Positions 32,725 to 40,887 of a stretch of 64,000 bases of DNA are shown here, one piece after another. This DNA is from VRUE01 sp963844395 (GTDB lineage: Bacteria; Actinomycetota; Thermoleophilia; Solirubrobacterales; 70-9). Numbering within the stretch: position 1 is the stretch's first letter; every line of letters begins with the position of its first letter. The notes beneath the pieces were generated by a model that saw only the letters and a list, made by a program, of their open reading frames with translations, was not told where the DNA came from and did not search any database. The translations under genes and the position numbers were made by a program. The stretch is from the NCBI GenBank assembly GCA_963844395.1, contig CAWJNX010000002.1, positions 806,001-870,000 of the forward strand. Reading direction: 5' to 3'.

Positions 32725-33926
32725 GCGCTGAGCGAGAGAACGGCGGCGTCGCGACGGCGACGACGCCGGGGGTGCTGCCCTCGCAGGCACTGAGCGAGGC
32801 GATCGCCGCCGAGTGGGTCAGCTCCGGCGACTACCGGATCAGGCCCGAGGCGATCCAGCCGGCGAGCATCGATTTGCGTCTCGGGGACTTTGCCTGGGCG
32901 CTGCGCTGCAGCTTCCTGCCGGACGTCGACTCGACGGTCGAGGAGAAGAGCGAGGGTCTCGCCTTCCAGAAAGTCGACTTGCGTGACGGCGCTGTCCTGG
33001 AGCGCGACCGGCCCTACCTGGTGCCGCTGATTGAGGAGCTGGCGCTGCCGGAGGACGTGCGCGCGAAGGCTAATCCGAAGAGCTCTACCGGCCGCCTCGA
33101 TGTCTTCACCCGGGTGCTTACCGATCGCCACCACCGCTTCGACGAGATCCGCCCGGGATACCGGGGGAAGCTCTACCTGGAGGTCGTCCCCCGCTCCTTC
33201 GCGATCCAGGTGCAGACCGGGCTCTCGCTCAACCAGTTGCGCCTAGCGCGCGGCGACGTGCGCCTGAGCGACGAGGAGATCCGCGCCCTGCAGGCCGAGT
33301 TCCCGTTGCTCTACCTCGACTCCCACGCCCTGCGCGAGTCGGAGCTGGCGCTGGCGGATGGCCTCTTCCTCAGTGTCAACCTCTCCGGCCCCAGCGACCG
33401 GATCGTCGGCTACCGGGCCAAGAAGAACAGCCTGCCCATCGACCTCGCGCGGATCAGGGCCTATCGCTGGACCGACTACTGGGACCCGGTCTTCCCCGAG
33501 GCGGGCGGCCGGATCGTGCTCGAGCCGGAGATCTTCTACCTGCTGCTCTCGGCGGAGGGGGTCTGCATTCCGCCGCAGGTGGCCGCCGAGATGATGGCCT
33601 ACGACCCGACCGCCGGCGAGCTGCGCACCCACTACGCCGGCTTCTTCGACCCCGGCTTCGGCTACGACCCGGCCGGTGGGCGCCATGGCAGTCGCGCCGC
33701 ACTCGAGGTCCGGGCGCGCGACGTCTCTTTCATGGTCGAGCACCGCCAGCCGGTCTGCAAGCTGGCGCTGGAGTCGACGAGCGCCCCGGCCGAGCGGCTC
33801 TACGGCGAGGACCTCGGCTCCAACTACCAGGGCCAGGTGACGATGCTGAGCAAGCACTTCGAGGAGCAGGTCGTAGGGGGAGGGCCAGTCACCTCTCCCG
33901 AAACGCGCGGCGGGAGCCGCGCTTGA
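32721..33926 (+). CDS. dcd: dCTP deaminase-family protein, long two-domain form
   Basis: 401 residues from ATG 32721. The trimeric dUTPase/Dcd fold appears twice. The first half has RPEAIQPASIDLRLGD, KANPKSSTGRLDVFTRVLTD and the conserved YRGKLYLEVVPRSF; the second half has GYRAKKNSLPIDLARI and IPPQVAAEMMAYDP. Classic Dcd is about 190 residues, so this is the long form seen in other bacteria. It converts dCTP to dUTP. The last 15 codons lie in a 26-bp inverted repeat shared with ytoQ. Confidence 0.8.
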   Translation: MSAERENGGVATATTPGVLPSQALSEAIAAEWVSSGDYRIRPEAIQPASIDLRLGDFAWALRCSFLPDVDSTVEEKSEGLAFQKVDLRDGAVLERDRPYLVPLIEELALPEDVRAKANPKSSTGRLDVFTRVLTDRHHRFDEIRPGYRGKLYLEVVPRSFAIQVQTGLSLNQLRLARGDVRLSDEEIRALQAEFPLLYLDSHALRESELALADGLFLSVNLSGPSDRIVGYRAKKNSLPIDLARIRAYRWTDYWDPVFPEAGGRIVLEPEIFYLLLSAEGVCIPPQVAAEMMAYDPTAGELRTHYAGFFDPGFGYDPAGGRHGSRAALEVRARDVSFMVEHRQPVCKLALESTSAPAERLYGEDLGSNYQGQVTMLSKHFEEQVVGGGPVTSPETRGGSRA

Positions 33927-33954
33927 GTGTTTCGGGAGAGGTGACTGGCCCTCC
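33879..33954. repeat. 26-bp perfect inverted repeat across the dcd/ytoQ junction
   Basis: Arms 33879-33904 and 33929-33954 are perfectly complementary (the left begins GGAGGGCCAGTCACCTCTCC). The 24-nt loop holds a nested GCGCGGC-GGGA-GCCGCGC stem. The element encodes the end of Dcd and the start of YtoQ and contains both the TGA and the TTG. Confidence 0.85.
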
Positions 33955-34411
33955 AGCCCGGACCTGGCTGGTTTATCTGGCTGGTGAGATTCATTCGGAC
34001 TGGCGTGAGCGGATCGAAGCTGGTGTGCGGGAGGCCGGGTTGCCGGTCTCGTTTTCGGCGCCGGTGACCGACCACGCCGCGTCCGACGATGCCGGCGTCG
34101 GCACGCTCGGTGACGAGGAGGAGCCGTTCTGGCGCGACCACATGGGGGCGGGCGTCAACGCGATCCGCACCCAGACCCTGATCCGGGCGGCAGATGTCGT
34201 CGTCGTCCGCTTCGGCGACAAATACCGCCAGTGGAACGCCGCCTTCGACGCCGGCTACGCCGCCGCCATGGCCAAGCCGATCGTCACCCTGCACGACACC
34301 GATTTGGACCACGCCCTGAAGGAGGTCAACCGCGCCGCTCAAGCGACGGCGCGCACGGCCGAGCAGGTGGTCAACGTGCTGCGCTACGTGATCGAGGGCA
34401 GGCTGCCATAG
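33923..34411 (+). CDS. YtoQ-family protein (nucleoside deoxyribosyltransferase-like)
   Basis: 162 residues from TTG 33923, which overlaps the dcd stop; GTG 33941 is an alternative closer to the family start. WLVYLAGEIHSDWRERIEAG is the YtoQ signature, followed by DAGVGTLGDEEEPFWRDHMG and DVVVVRFGDKYRQWNAAFDAGYAAAMAKPIV, a 2-deoxyribosyltransferase-like Rossmann fold. The coupling to dcd suggests deoxynucleotide salvage or sanitation (inference). Confidence 0.8.
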   Translation: MSVSGEVTGPPARTWLVYLAGEIHSDWRERIEAGVREAGLPVSFSAPVTDHAASDDAGVGTLGDEEEPFWRDHMGAGVNAIRTQTLIRAADVVVVRFGDKYRQWNAAFDAGYAAAMAKPIVTLHDTDLDHALKEVNRAAQATARTAEQVVNVLRYVIEGRLP

Positions 34412-34491
34412 CCGTTCTTTACCGCGGAGAGGGGGAGAGTTTCCTGTCCTGACGCCTTAGGTAGGCGTGGAGGCAGCCGAACTACTACGCT

Positions 34492-34507
34492 GTAGCCCTA
34501 TGGCTAC
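34492..34507. promoter_or_regulatory. Operator palindrome over the antitoxin start codon
   Basis: GTAGCC-CTAT-GGCTAC, perfect 6-bp arms, covers the ATG at 34500. It fits autorepression by the Phd/VapBC complex. Confidence 0.55.
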
Positions 34508-34823
34508 GGACATTCCCCAGAGGGAACTGCGGAACAGGACCGCCGATCTGTTGCGACGGGTCGAGGCTGGAGAGCGTCTGCGGATCACGGTCCACGGTCA
34601 TCCCGTGGCCGAACTGGTTCCGATCGAGGAGGGCTATCCACGGCGGTTCGTGCCGCTGAAGAAGTTCAAGGAGTGGGAGGGAATCCTCAGTCCCGAGGAG
34701 GGACGGAAGTGGATCGAGGAAATCCACCAAATCAGAAGGGAATCGGGACCGGGGCGGGATCCATTCGAGAAGTACGAGGAACAGAAGGAGGAACGGCGTC
34801 GGGAGGACTCGGGGGATCGATGA
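34500..34823 (+). CDS. Phd/YefM-family antitoxin
   Basis: 107 residues from ATG 34500. IPQRELRNRTADLLRRVEAGERLRITVHGHPVAELVPI is the Phd/YefM DNA-binding fold. The charged C-terminal half (KYEEQKEERRREDSG) would bind the toxin. Its stop overlaps the toxin ATG (ATGA at 34820). Confidence 0.9.
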   Translation: MATDIPQRELRNRTADLLRRVEAGERLRITVHGHPVAELVPIEEGYPRRFVPLKKFKEWEGILSPEEGRKWIEEIHQIRRESGPGRDPFEKYEEQKEERRREDSGDR

Positions 34824-35206
34824 GCCGGGTACTCCTCGACACCTCCATCTTCATCGCCGGCATAAACGGCGAGTTCAGCTTGTCCAGCCTTCCCGGTGCG
34901 GCCACGATTTCCGTCATGACGGTCTGCGAGCTGCATCACGGCGTCTTGGTGGCGTCAGACGCTAACCGCCCAGACAGGCTTCGGGCGCTCGAGGTGGCGC
35001 AACACGACTTCGATGCCTTCCCGGCCGATTACCGCGTGGCCCCTCGGTTCGGTGAGCTCATGGCGAGAGCGCGCCAGAAGACGAAAGCACGACCGGACGT
35101 CGCAGACACCCTGATCGCCGCCACGGCAATGGCCTACAACCTCCCCGTACTCACTCAAGACAAAGACTTTGAGGTATTCCAGGGCATCGAGGTCGTTTTC
35201 GTCTGA
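34820..35206 (+). CDS. PIN-domain toxin (VapC type) of the second TA pair
   Basis: 128 residues. PIN acidic residues: Asp in VLLDTSIFIAG, Glu in VCELHHGVLVA, Asp in ARPDVADTLIAATAMA and Asp in LTQDKDFEVF, so the four-residue metal site is complete. It resembles the FitB/VapC group. The next gene starts within 40 bp. Confidence 0.92.
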   Translation: MSRVLLDTSIFIAGINGEFSLSSLPGAATISVMTVCELHHGVLVASDANRPDRLRALEVAQHDFDAFPADYRVAPRFGELMARARQKTKARPDVADTLIAATAMAYNLPVLTQDKDFEVFQGIEVVFV

Positions 35207-35243
35207 CCAATGGCCGGTCCGGCCGCTATGCGAACATGTGTTC

Positions 35244-36290
35244 GTGCGGTGGGATGAGCAGCGAGTCGAGAACGATCTGCGGTTGCCAGGGGTCGGCGAC
35301 GGCACCGTCGTGCGGACCTTCGACGCGCCGGAGGCGATGGGGACCAACTTCCACGAGGTTCGCGCCCGCTCGGCCCTGAACCGCGTGCCCGGCAGCCGTT
35401 ACGGCTTCAACTGGACGATCAATCCATATCGAGGCTGCACTCATGCCTGCGTTTATTGCTTCGCCCGTCGGACGAACACCTATCTCGACATGGATGCCGG
35501 CCGCGACTTCGAGCGAGAGATCGTCGTCAAGGTCAACGTGCCGGAGCTGGTGCGGGCGGAGCTGGCGCGGCCTAGCTGGAAGCGGGAACTGGTCGCGTTG
35601 GGCACGAACACCGATCCCTATCAGTGGGTCGAGAGTCGCTACCGGATGATGCCCGAGATCCTGGAGACACTGGAGGCGGCCGATACGCCAGTCTCGGTAC
35701 TGACCAAGTCGCCACTGCTCATGCAGGACATCGAGATCTACGAGCGGATGGCGAAGCACCTACCGGTCTCGGTCAACCTCTCGGTACCGACCCTCGACGA
35801 GAAGGCCTGGCGGGCGACCGAGCCGCACACGCCAAGCCCAAGCGCCCGCCTTGATGCCGTCGCCGAGCTGCGCGGACGAGGCATCGACTCCGGTGTACTC
35901 ATCGCCCCGCTCATGCCGGGCATCAACGACAGCCCCGAGCAGGTGCAGCCGATAGTTGACCGAGCCCGAGAAGCGGGAGCAACCTTCCTCGGTGGCGTAG
36001 CCCTACACCTACGCGACGAGGTCCGCGAGGTCTTTTTCGCCTGGCTTGAGGCAAAACGTCCGGACCTCATCGCCCAGTACGAAAAGCTCTACGCAAACAA
36101 TCGCGCCTACCTCCCGTCCAAGCAGCGAAGCCAGGTAACCAAAGTCGTCCGCGGCTGGGGAAGAGGTCGCGCCCGAAAGGAGGCACGGCAATCCCCTCAA
36201 CGGGCGGATACTCAGAGCGGGCCGAAGGCCCGCGAGTCCGGTGAGGGGATTGCCGTGCCTCCCCAAACTGCCCAGAACTCGCTTTTCTAG
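35244..36290 (+). CDS. Radical SAM protein, Rv2578c/SplB-like
   Basis: About 348 residues from GTG 35244 (VRWDEQRV), the usual family start. The radical SAM cluster motif Cx3Cx2C is YRGCTHACVYCFARRTNTYL. Other blocks are VALGTNTDPYQWVE, VLTKSPLLMQD and GVLIAPLMPGIND. The family is related to spore photoproduct lyase, but the reaction is unknown. The C-terminal tail (from about residue 310) is low-complexity and lies in a large inverted repeat. It converges on the ligase gene; their ends overlap by 4 bp. Confidence 0.88.
   Translation: MRWDEQRVENDLRLPGVGDGTVVRTFDAPEAMGTNFHEVRARSALNRVPGSRYGFNWTINPYRGCTHACVYCFARRTNTYLDMDAGRDFEREIVVKVNVPELVRAELARPSWKRELVALGTNTDPYQWVESRYRMMPEILETLEAADTPVSVLTKSPLLMQDIEIYERMAKHLPVSVNLSVPTLDEKAWRATEPHTPSPSARLDAVAELRGRGIDSGVLIAPLMPGINDSPEQVQPIVDRAREAGATFLGGVALHLRDEVREVFFAWLEAKRPDLIAQYEKLYANNRAYLPSKQRSQVTKVVRGWGRGRARKEARQSPQRADTQSGPKARESGEGIAVPPQTAQNSLF
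36179..36262. repeat. 21-bp perfect inverted repeat with nested stems
   Basis: Arm GGAGGCACGGCAATCCCCTC+A (36179-36199) is repeated inverted at 36242-36262. Inside lie an imperfect CGGA.ACTC/GAGTCCG stem and GCGGGCC-GAA-GGCCCGC. The whole element is within the 3' coding tail of the radical SAM gene and could terminate both convergent genes. Confidence 0.85.
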
Positions 36291-37234
36291 CCTTCGTCCA
36301 AGTCGCTGAACAGACACTCGTCGGGACTTTTGTCATCCCGGAATCGGTGGAACCTCGCTCCGTGCCGTATTCGTCCTGCGGCGGCGTGGTCGTAGCCGAC
36401 CTCGATCACCAGCTCTGGCCGCAGCGCCACCCACTCGAGGTCGCGCTCGCCGGCCCAGCGGCTTGGCTCGGCGCTGCCTCGCTTGCCGGTCTCCAACGGC
36501 GCCAGCAGGGTGCGCAGGTCGCGTTTCATCTGGGCGCTGAAGCCGGAGATGTGGCCAACCGACCGCAGCTCGCCACCGTCGTGGAGGCCGAGGATCAGCG
36601 AGCCGACGGTCCCCTCCTCTTTGCCGGGGCGCCAGCCCATGACCACGCACTCGATCGTCCGCTCCCTCTTCACCTTCGCCATGCCGCGCCTTTTGCCCGG
36701 CTCGTAGGGCGCGTCGAGCTGCTTCGCCATCGTGCCCTCCGCGGTACGCAACCACTCCTCCGCCTGGGCCGGATCGGGCGTAAGTGGAGTCAGCGCTCCG
36801 CCGATCCGTTCGGACAGCGCCTCGAGGCGGGCTCGGCGCTCGCGCAGCGGCCTCTCAAGCAGCGACTCGTCCCCCTCCGCCAATAGGTCGAAGGCGAGGA
36901 ATTCCGCCGGGATCTCTTTGGAGAGGAGCTCGATACGCGACTCGGCGGGGTGGAGGCGGCTCTGCAGGGCGTCGAATTCGACGTTCCCATCGGCATCGCG
37001 AATCACCAGCTCGCCGTCCAGCACGTAGCGTCCGGGGGTGAAAGTCAGCTCCGGGAAGTAGCGGCTCAGCGGTTTGCCGCCGCGCGACTGGATGTAGGCG
37101 TCGTCGCCGTCGACGAAGACGATTGCGCGGAAGCCATCGAGCTTCTCCTCGTAGGCCCACTCCTCGCCGCGCGGCAGCTCTTTGCGGGTCAGCGCCAGCT
37201 GCGGCTTGATCGGTGGCGACAGGGGCAGCGACAC
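36287..37234 (-). CDS. ATP-dependent DNA ligase (LigC-like)
   Basis: 315 residues from GTG 37234 (MSLPLSPPIKPQLAL). Nucleotidyltransferase motif I is YEEKLDGFRAIVF (adenylated Lys in KLDG); motif III FLAFDLLAEGDESL, motif IV AEGTMAKQLDAPY and motif V AKVKRERTIECVVMGW follow. An OB domain completes the protein. No LigD polymerase or phosphoesterase domain and no adjacent ku. It resembles mycobacterial LigC, which repairs short gaps. It lies downstream of the peptide-transporter operon with a 31-bp gap. Confidence 0.9.
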   Translation of the reverse strand: MSLPLSPPIKPQLALTRKELPRGEEWAYEEKLDGFRAIVFVDGDDAYIQSRGGKPLSRYFPELTFTPGRYVLDGELVIRDADGNVEFDALQSRLHPAESRIELLSKEIPAEFLAFDLLAEGDESLLERPLRERRARLEALSERIGGALTPLTPDPAQAEEWLRTAEGTMAKQLDAPYEPGKRRGMAKVKRERTIECVVMGWRPGKEEGTVGSLILGLHDGGELRSVGHISGFSAQMKRDLRTLLAPLETGKRGSAEPSRWAGERDLEWVALRPELVIEVGYDHAAAGRIRHGARFHRFRDDKSPDECLFSDLDEG

Positions 37235-37265
37235 GCCTACAGTTTGGCCGAACGGCGCGCGGCGG

Positions 37266-38918
37266 TCAGGCGCGCCCGGCGGCTGCTTGCCGCGCCCGCG
37301 CCTCGCGCGGGTCCGGGACCGGCACAGAGGCGAGTAGCTGGCGCGTGTAGGGGTCGCGCGGGCGCTCGCAGACCTCCTCCGCCGTGCCGGTCTCGACGAT
37401 CTTGCCGCCGTGCATGACGGCGATCCGGTCGGCGACATGCCGTACCACGCCGACGTCGTGGGCGACGAACAGGAAGGCCAGGCCGAGTTCGTCCCGCAAC
37501 CGGGCAAGCAGATCGAGGATCTGCGCGCGGACGGAGACGTCGAGCGCCGAGACCGGCTCGTCGGCGACAATCAGTTTCGGACGCAGCGCCAGGGCACGGG
37601 CGATCCCGACGCGCTGCCGCTGGCCGCCGGAGAACTCGTGCGGGTAGCGGTTGTAGTGGGCCGCTTCGAGCCCCACGCGCTCGAGCAGCTCTGCGGCACG
37701 GCGGCGCAGCTCCGCGCCTGACCCCGTCCCCTGCAGGCGTAGCGGCTCGGCGACGATCTGGCCGATCCGCATGCGCGGATTAAGAGAGCCATACGGGTCC
37801 TGGAAGACCATCTGCATCTGACTACGCAGCTGCCGCAACTGCCGTCGCGAGAGGCCGGTTATCTCACGACCCTCCAAGCGCACCGAGCCGGCGCTCGGCT
37901 CGATCAGCTGCAGGATGGCGCGGCAGAGCGTCGACTTGCCAGAACCCGACTCGCCGACCAGGCCGAGCGTCTCGCCGCTCTCGATCTTGAGACAGACTTC
38001 GTCGACGGCGCGCCTGCTGGCGCCCTTGCGCTCGCTCAGCAGCCCACGCCCCCCGCGGAACTCCTTGACCAAGTCCCTCACCTCGAGCAGCGGCGCGGCC
38101 TCGCGCCGGGCCCGGGGAGGGGGCGGCTGGTCGAGGCGCAGCACGGCGCCGAGCAGCTGGCGCGTATAGGGGTGCTGGGCGGCGTAGTAGACGTCGTCGA
38201 GCGAGCCGCGCTCGACCACCCGCCCCTCGTGCATCACCAGCACCCGGTCGGCAACCTCGGCGACCACGCCGAGATCGTGGGTGATCAGGATCGTCGCCAG
38301 GTCGCGCTCGCGGTTCAGCCGCGCGAGCAGCGCCAGGATCTGCGCCTGGGTGGTCACGTCGAGCGCCGTCGTCGGCTCGTCAGCGATCAGGATCTCCGGC
38401 TCGAGCGCCAGCGCCATCGCGATCATCGCCCGCTGCCGCATCCCGCCGGAGAACTGATGCGGGTAGTCGCGAGCGCGTCGCTCGGGCTCGGCGATGCCGA
38501 CCGAGTCGAGCATCTCCACCGCCAGGCGGCGCGCAGAGCGGTTGTCCACCTCGCGGTGGTGGGCGCGGATGGCCTCGACCAGCTGATCGCCGACCCGGTA
38601 GACCGGGTTGAGCGAGGTCATCGGGTCTTGGAAGACCATCGCTATCCGCGCCCCCCGCACCTCGCGCAGTTCCTTCTCCGGGGCCCCGATCAGCTCGCGG
38701 CCATGCAGCTTCGCCGAGCCCCCGATCCGCGTGTTGGGCGAGCGCGTGAGGCCGACGATCGTCTGTGCCGTGACGCTCTTGCCCGAGCCCGACTCGCCGA
38801 CGATCGCCAGCACCTCACCGGCGGCCAGCTCGAAGGACACCCCGTTGACCGCCCTAACCGGCCCTTCGTCGCTCTCGAAGGAGACGGTGAGGTCGCGCAG
38901 CTCGAGCAGCTCGCTCAA
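37266..38918 (-). CDS. Fused oligopeptide ABC ATPase (OppD-OppF fusion)
   Basis: 550 residues with two complete ABC domains. First: Walker A GESGSGKS, signature FSGGMRQRAMIA and Walker B ILIADEPTTALD. Second (about 285-535): GESGSGKS, FSGGQRQRVGIA and LIVADEPVSALD. The DppD/DppF-type C-terminal extensions (HPYTRQLLGAV, DPYTRQLLASV) confirm the peptide/nickel subfamily. It energises the permeases encoded just upstream; it overlaps the permease stop by 4 bp. Confidence 0.95.
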   Translation of the reverse strand: MSELLELRDLTVSFESDEGPVRAVNGVSFELAAGEVLAIVGESGSGKSVTAQTIVGLTRSPNTRIGGSAKLHGRELIGAPEKELREVRGARIAMVFQDPMTSLNPVYRVGDQLVEAIRAHHREVDNRSARRLAVEMLDSVGIAEPERRARDYPHQFSGGMRQRAMIAMALALEPEILIADEPTTALDVTTQAQILALLARLNRERDLATILITHDLGVVAEVADRVLVMHEGRVVERGSLDDVYYAAQHPYTRQLLGAVLRLDQPPPPRARREAAPLLEVRDLVKEFRGGRGLLSERKGASRRAVDEVCLKIESGETLGLVGESGSGKSTLCRAILQLIEPSAGSVRLEGREITGLSRRQLRQLRSQMQMVFQDPYGSLNPRMRIGQIVAEPLRLQGTGSGAELRRRAAELLERVGLEAAHYNRYPHEFSGGQRQRVGIARALALRPKLIVADEPVSALDVSVRAQILDLLARLRDELGLAFLFVAHDVGVVRHVADRIAVMHGGKIVETGTAEEVCERPRDPYTRQLLASVPVPDPREARARQAAAGRA

Positions 38919-39874
38919 TGGGGCGTCCCTGCGAGCCTGATTCGCGGATCGAGATACGCGTAGGCGATGTCGATGATGGCGTTGAAGAGGACGACGAAGA
39001 AGGCGCCGAATAGGGTGACGCCCATGATCGGCGGGAAATCCAGTTCGGCGATCGCGTCGGCTGCGTACTGACCGACTCCGTTGAGGTCGAAGATGTACTC
39101 GGTGAGAATCGCGCCGCCCCCGAGTACGGCGGCAAAGTCAAGCCCGAACAGGGTGACCATCGGGATCAGCGAATTGCGCAGCACGTGACGGACACGCACT
39201 CGGCGCTCAGGCAGGCCCTTGGCCCGCGCCGTTCGCACGAAGTCCTCGCTCATCGTGTCGATCATGTTGGCGCGCAGGACACGGCTGTAGAAGCCGATGA
39301 AGAGCACCGCCAGCGTCGTCCAGGGAAGGATCAGGTGATAAGCCCATTCGAGTGGATCCTCGGTCAGGGGAACGTAGCCGCCGGAGGGAAATAGCTCGAT
39401 CTGGAAGGTCAGGTAGTAGAGGAGCAGTGCGGCCAGCCAAAAGACCGGCAGCGAGATCCCGATCAGCGCGAAGACGGTGAGCGCCCGGTCCAGCGCGCCG
39501 CCCGCTCGAACCGCGGACAGGTAGCCGAAGAGTACGCCGAAGAAGAGCCAGATGACGGCTGCGCCGATGCAGAGCGAGAAGGTCGCTGGGACGCCCGCGA
39601 GGATCTGCTCGTCGACCTCGAGCTGGCTCGAGTAGGAGATCAGCTCGCCGCTGAAGATCAGCTTCATCGTCGTCAGGTACTGCACCGGCAGCGGCTCGTC
39701 GAAGCCCCACGTCTCTTCCACCTGGGCGACCAGCTGCGGAGTGGCGTTTTTGCCGGCGATCCGCTCGGCCGGGTTGGTGTTGGGGATGACGTTGAAGATC
39801 AGGAAAACGATCACCGAGATCGCGAAGAGGACGATCAGCATGCTGAACAGGCGCTTGGCGACGAAGGCGCCCAT
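38915..39874 (-). CDS. Peptide/nickel ABC permease (OppB/DppB type)
   Basis: 319 residues with six TM helices. N-terminal AKRLFSMLIVLFAISVIVFLIFN is typical of OppB; the EAA loop is RANMIDTMSEDFVRTARAKGL. It overlaps the ATPase gene by 4 bp and the second permease by 1 bp. Confidence 0.93.
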   Translation of the reverse strand: MGAFVAKRLFSMLIVLFAISVIVFLIFNVIPNTNPAERIAGKNATPQLVAQVEETWGFDEPLPVQYLTTMKLIFSGELISYSSQLEVDEQILAGVPATFSLCIGAAVIWLFFGVLFGYLSAVRAGGALDRALTVFALIGISLPVFWLAALLLYYLTFQIELFPSGGYVPLTEDPLEWAYHLILPWTTLAVLFIGFYSRVLRANMIDTMSEDFVRTARAKGLPERRVRVRHVLRNSLIPMVTLFGLDFAAVLGGGAILTEYIFDLNGVGQYAADAIAELDFPPIMGVTLFGAFFVVLFNAIIDIAYAYLDPRIRLAGTPH

Positions 39875-40887
39875 CAGGCGCCTTCGCGGCGGGGCTCATA
39901 GCTGCCCGCATGGGCCTCAAGCCGCACCCGCGAGCGCGGATCCAGCGCCTCGCGTAGCCCGTCGCCGAAGACGTTCAGCGAGAGCACCGTGAGCACGATC
40001 ATCGTGCCGGGCAGGATGGTAAGCAGCGGCGCCGTGTAGATCAGCTCGTAGCCGCTCGAGATCATCGTCCCCCAGGAGGCGCTGGGCGCCTGGACACCGG
40101 CGCCGAGGAAGGAGAGCCCAGCCTCGAACAGCATCACGTTGGCGATGTTCAGCGTGAAGAGGACGATGATCGTCGACCAGAGGTTCGGCAGGAGCTCGCC
40201 GAACATGATCCGCAAAGGTCCGGCACCGCCCGCGACGGCGGCCTCGACGAACTCCTTCTCACGCAGCGCGAGAACCTCGCCGCGCAACGGGCGCGCCAGA
40301 TAGGGCGTGTAGACGAAGCCGATGATCAGGATCGGGATCCAGATCGAGCCGCTGGAGAGCTCGACAGGGCCGAGATCGAGCCCTCCGACGGCAAGGGCGG
40401 TACCGAGGGCGATGCCGAGCAGGAGGACGGGGAAGGCCCAGATGACGTCGAGCACGCGCGCGATGACGGCGTCGGTCCAGCCGCGAAAGTAGCCGGCCAG
40501 CAGGGCGAGTACGACGGCGAGGAAGGTGGTGAGCAGGGCGGCGGTTATGCCGATGACGAGGGAGGTACGCCCCCCGTACATCAAGCGCACCATCTCGTCG
40601 CGGCCGAGGTTGCCGTCGGCGCCGAGGAAGAAGCGGCCGCCTGCCCCAAACCAGAGTGGCCCGACCGGCGTGCCGTCGGGTGCGACCACTTCACGGCTTT
40701 CGCCGTCAACGTGTAGGACATCGATCGTGTGGGTCCGGTTGGGCCCCGTCTCGGCGACGAGGTTGGCCCACAACGGCGCAACCAGCGAGAAGACGACGAT
40801 CGCCGCGAAGAGGCCCAGCGCGGTGAGGGCGAGCCGGTTGGAGCGCAGTCGCCGGTAGGCGAGGTACCAGGGACTGTGCCCGGCCAC
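39874..40887 (-). CDS. Peptide/nickel ABC permease (OppC/DppC type)
   Basis: 337 residues from GTG 40887, which overlaps the TAG of the binding-protein gene. RRLRSNRLALTALGLFAAIVV is the OppC N-terminus, an external loop of about 65 residues follows (GPLWFGAGGRFFLGADGNLG is the DppC 'GTDxxGRD' equivalent), and the EAA loop is RGEVLALREKEFVEAAVAGG. Six TM helices. Confidence 0.93.
   Translation of the reverse strand: MAGHSPWYLAYRRLRSNRLALTALGLFAAIVVFSLVAPLWANLVAETGPNRTHTIDVLHVDGESREVVAPDGTPVGPLWFGAGGRFFLGADGNLGRDEMVRLMYGGRTSLVIGITAALLTTFLAVVLALLAGYFRGWTDAVIARVLDVIWAFPVLLLGIALGTALAVGGLDLGPVELSSGSIWIPILIIGFVYTPYLARPLRGEVLALREKEFVEAAVAGGAGPLRIMFGELLPNLWSTIIVLFTLNIANVMLFEAGLSFLGAGVQAPSASWGTMISSGYELIYTAPLLTILPGTMIVLTVLSLNVFGDGLREALDPRSRVRLEAHAGSYEPRREGA

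Noticed and set aside
37235..37570. N-terminal extension of the LigC-like ligase
   Set aside because: It is the antisense-frame shadow of the ABC ATPase 3' end; the ligase family starts at about GTG 37234.
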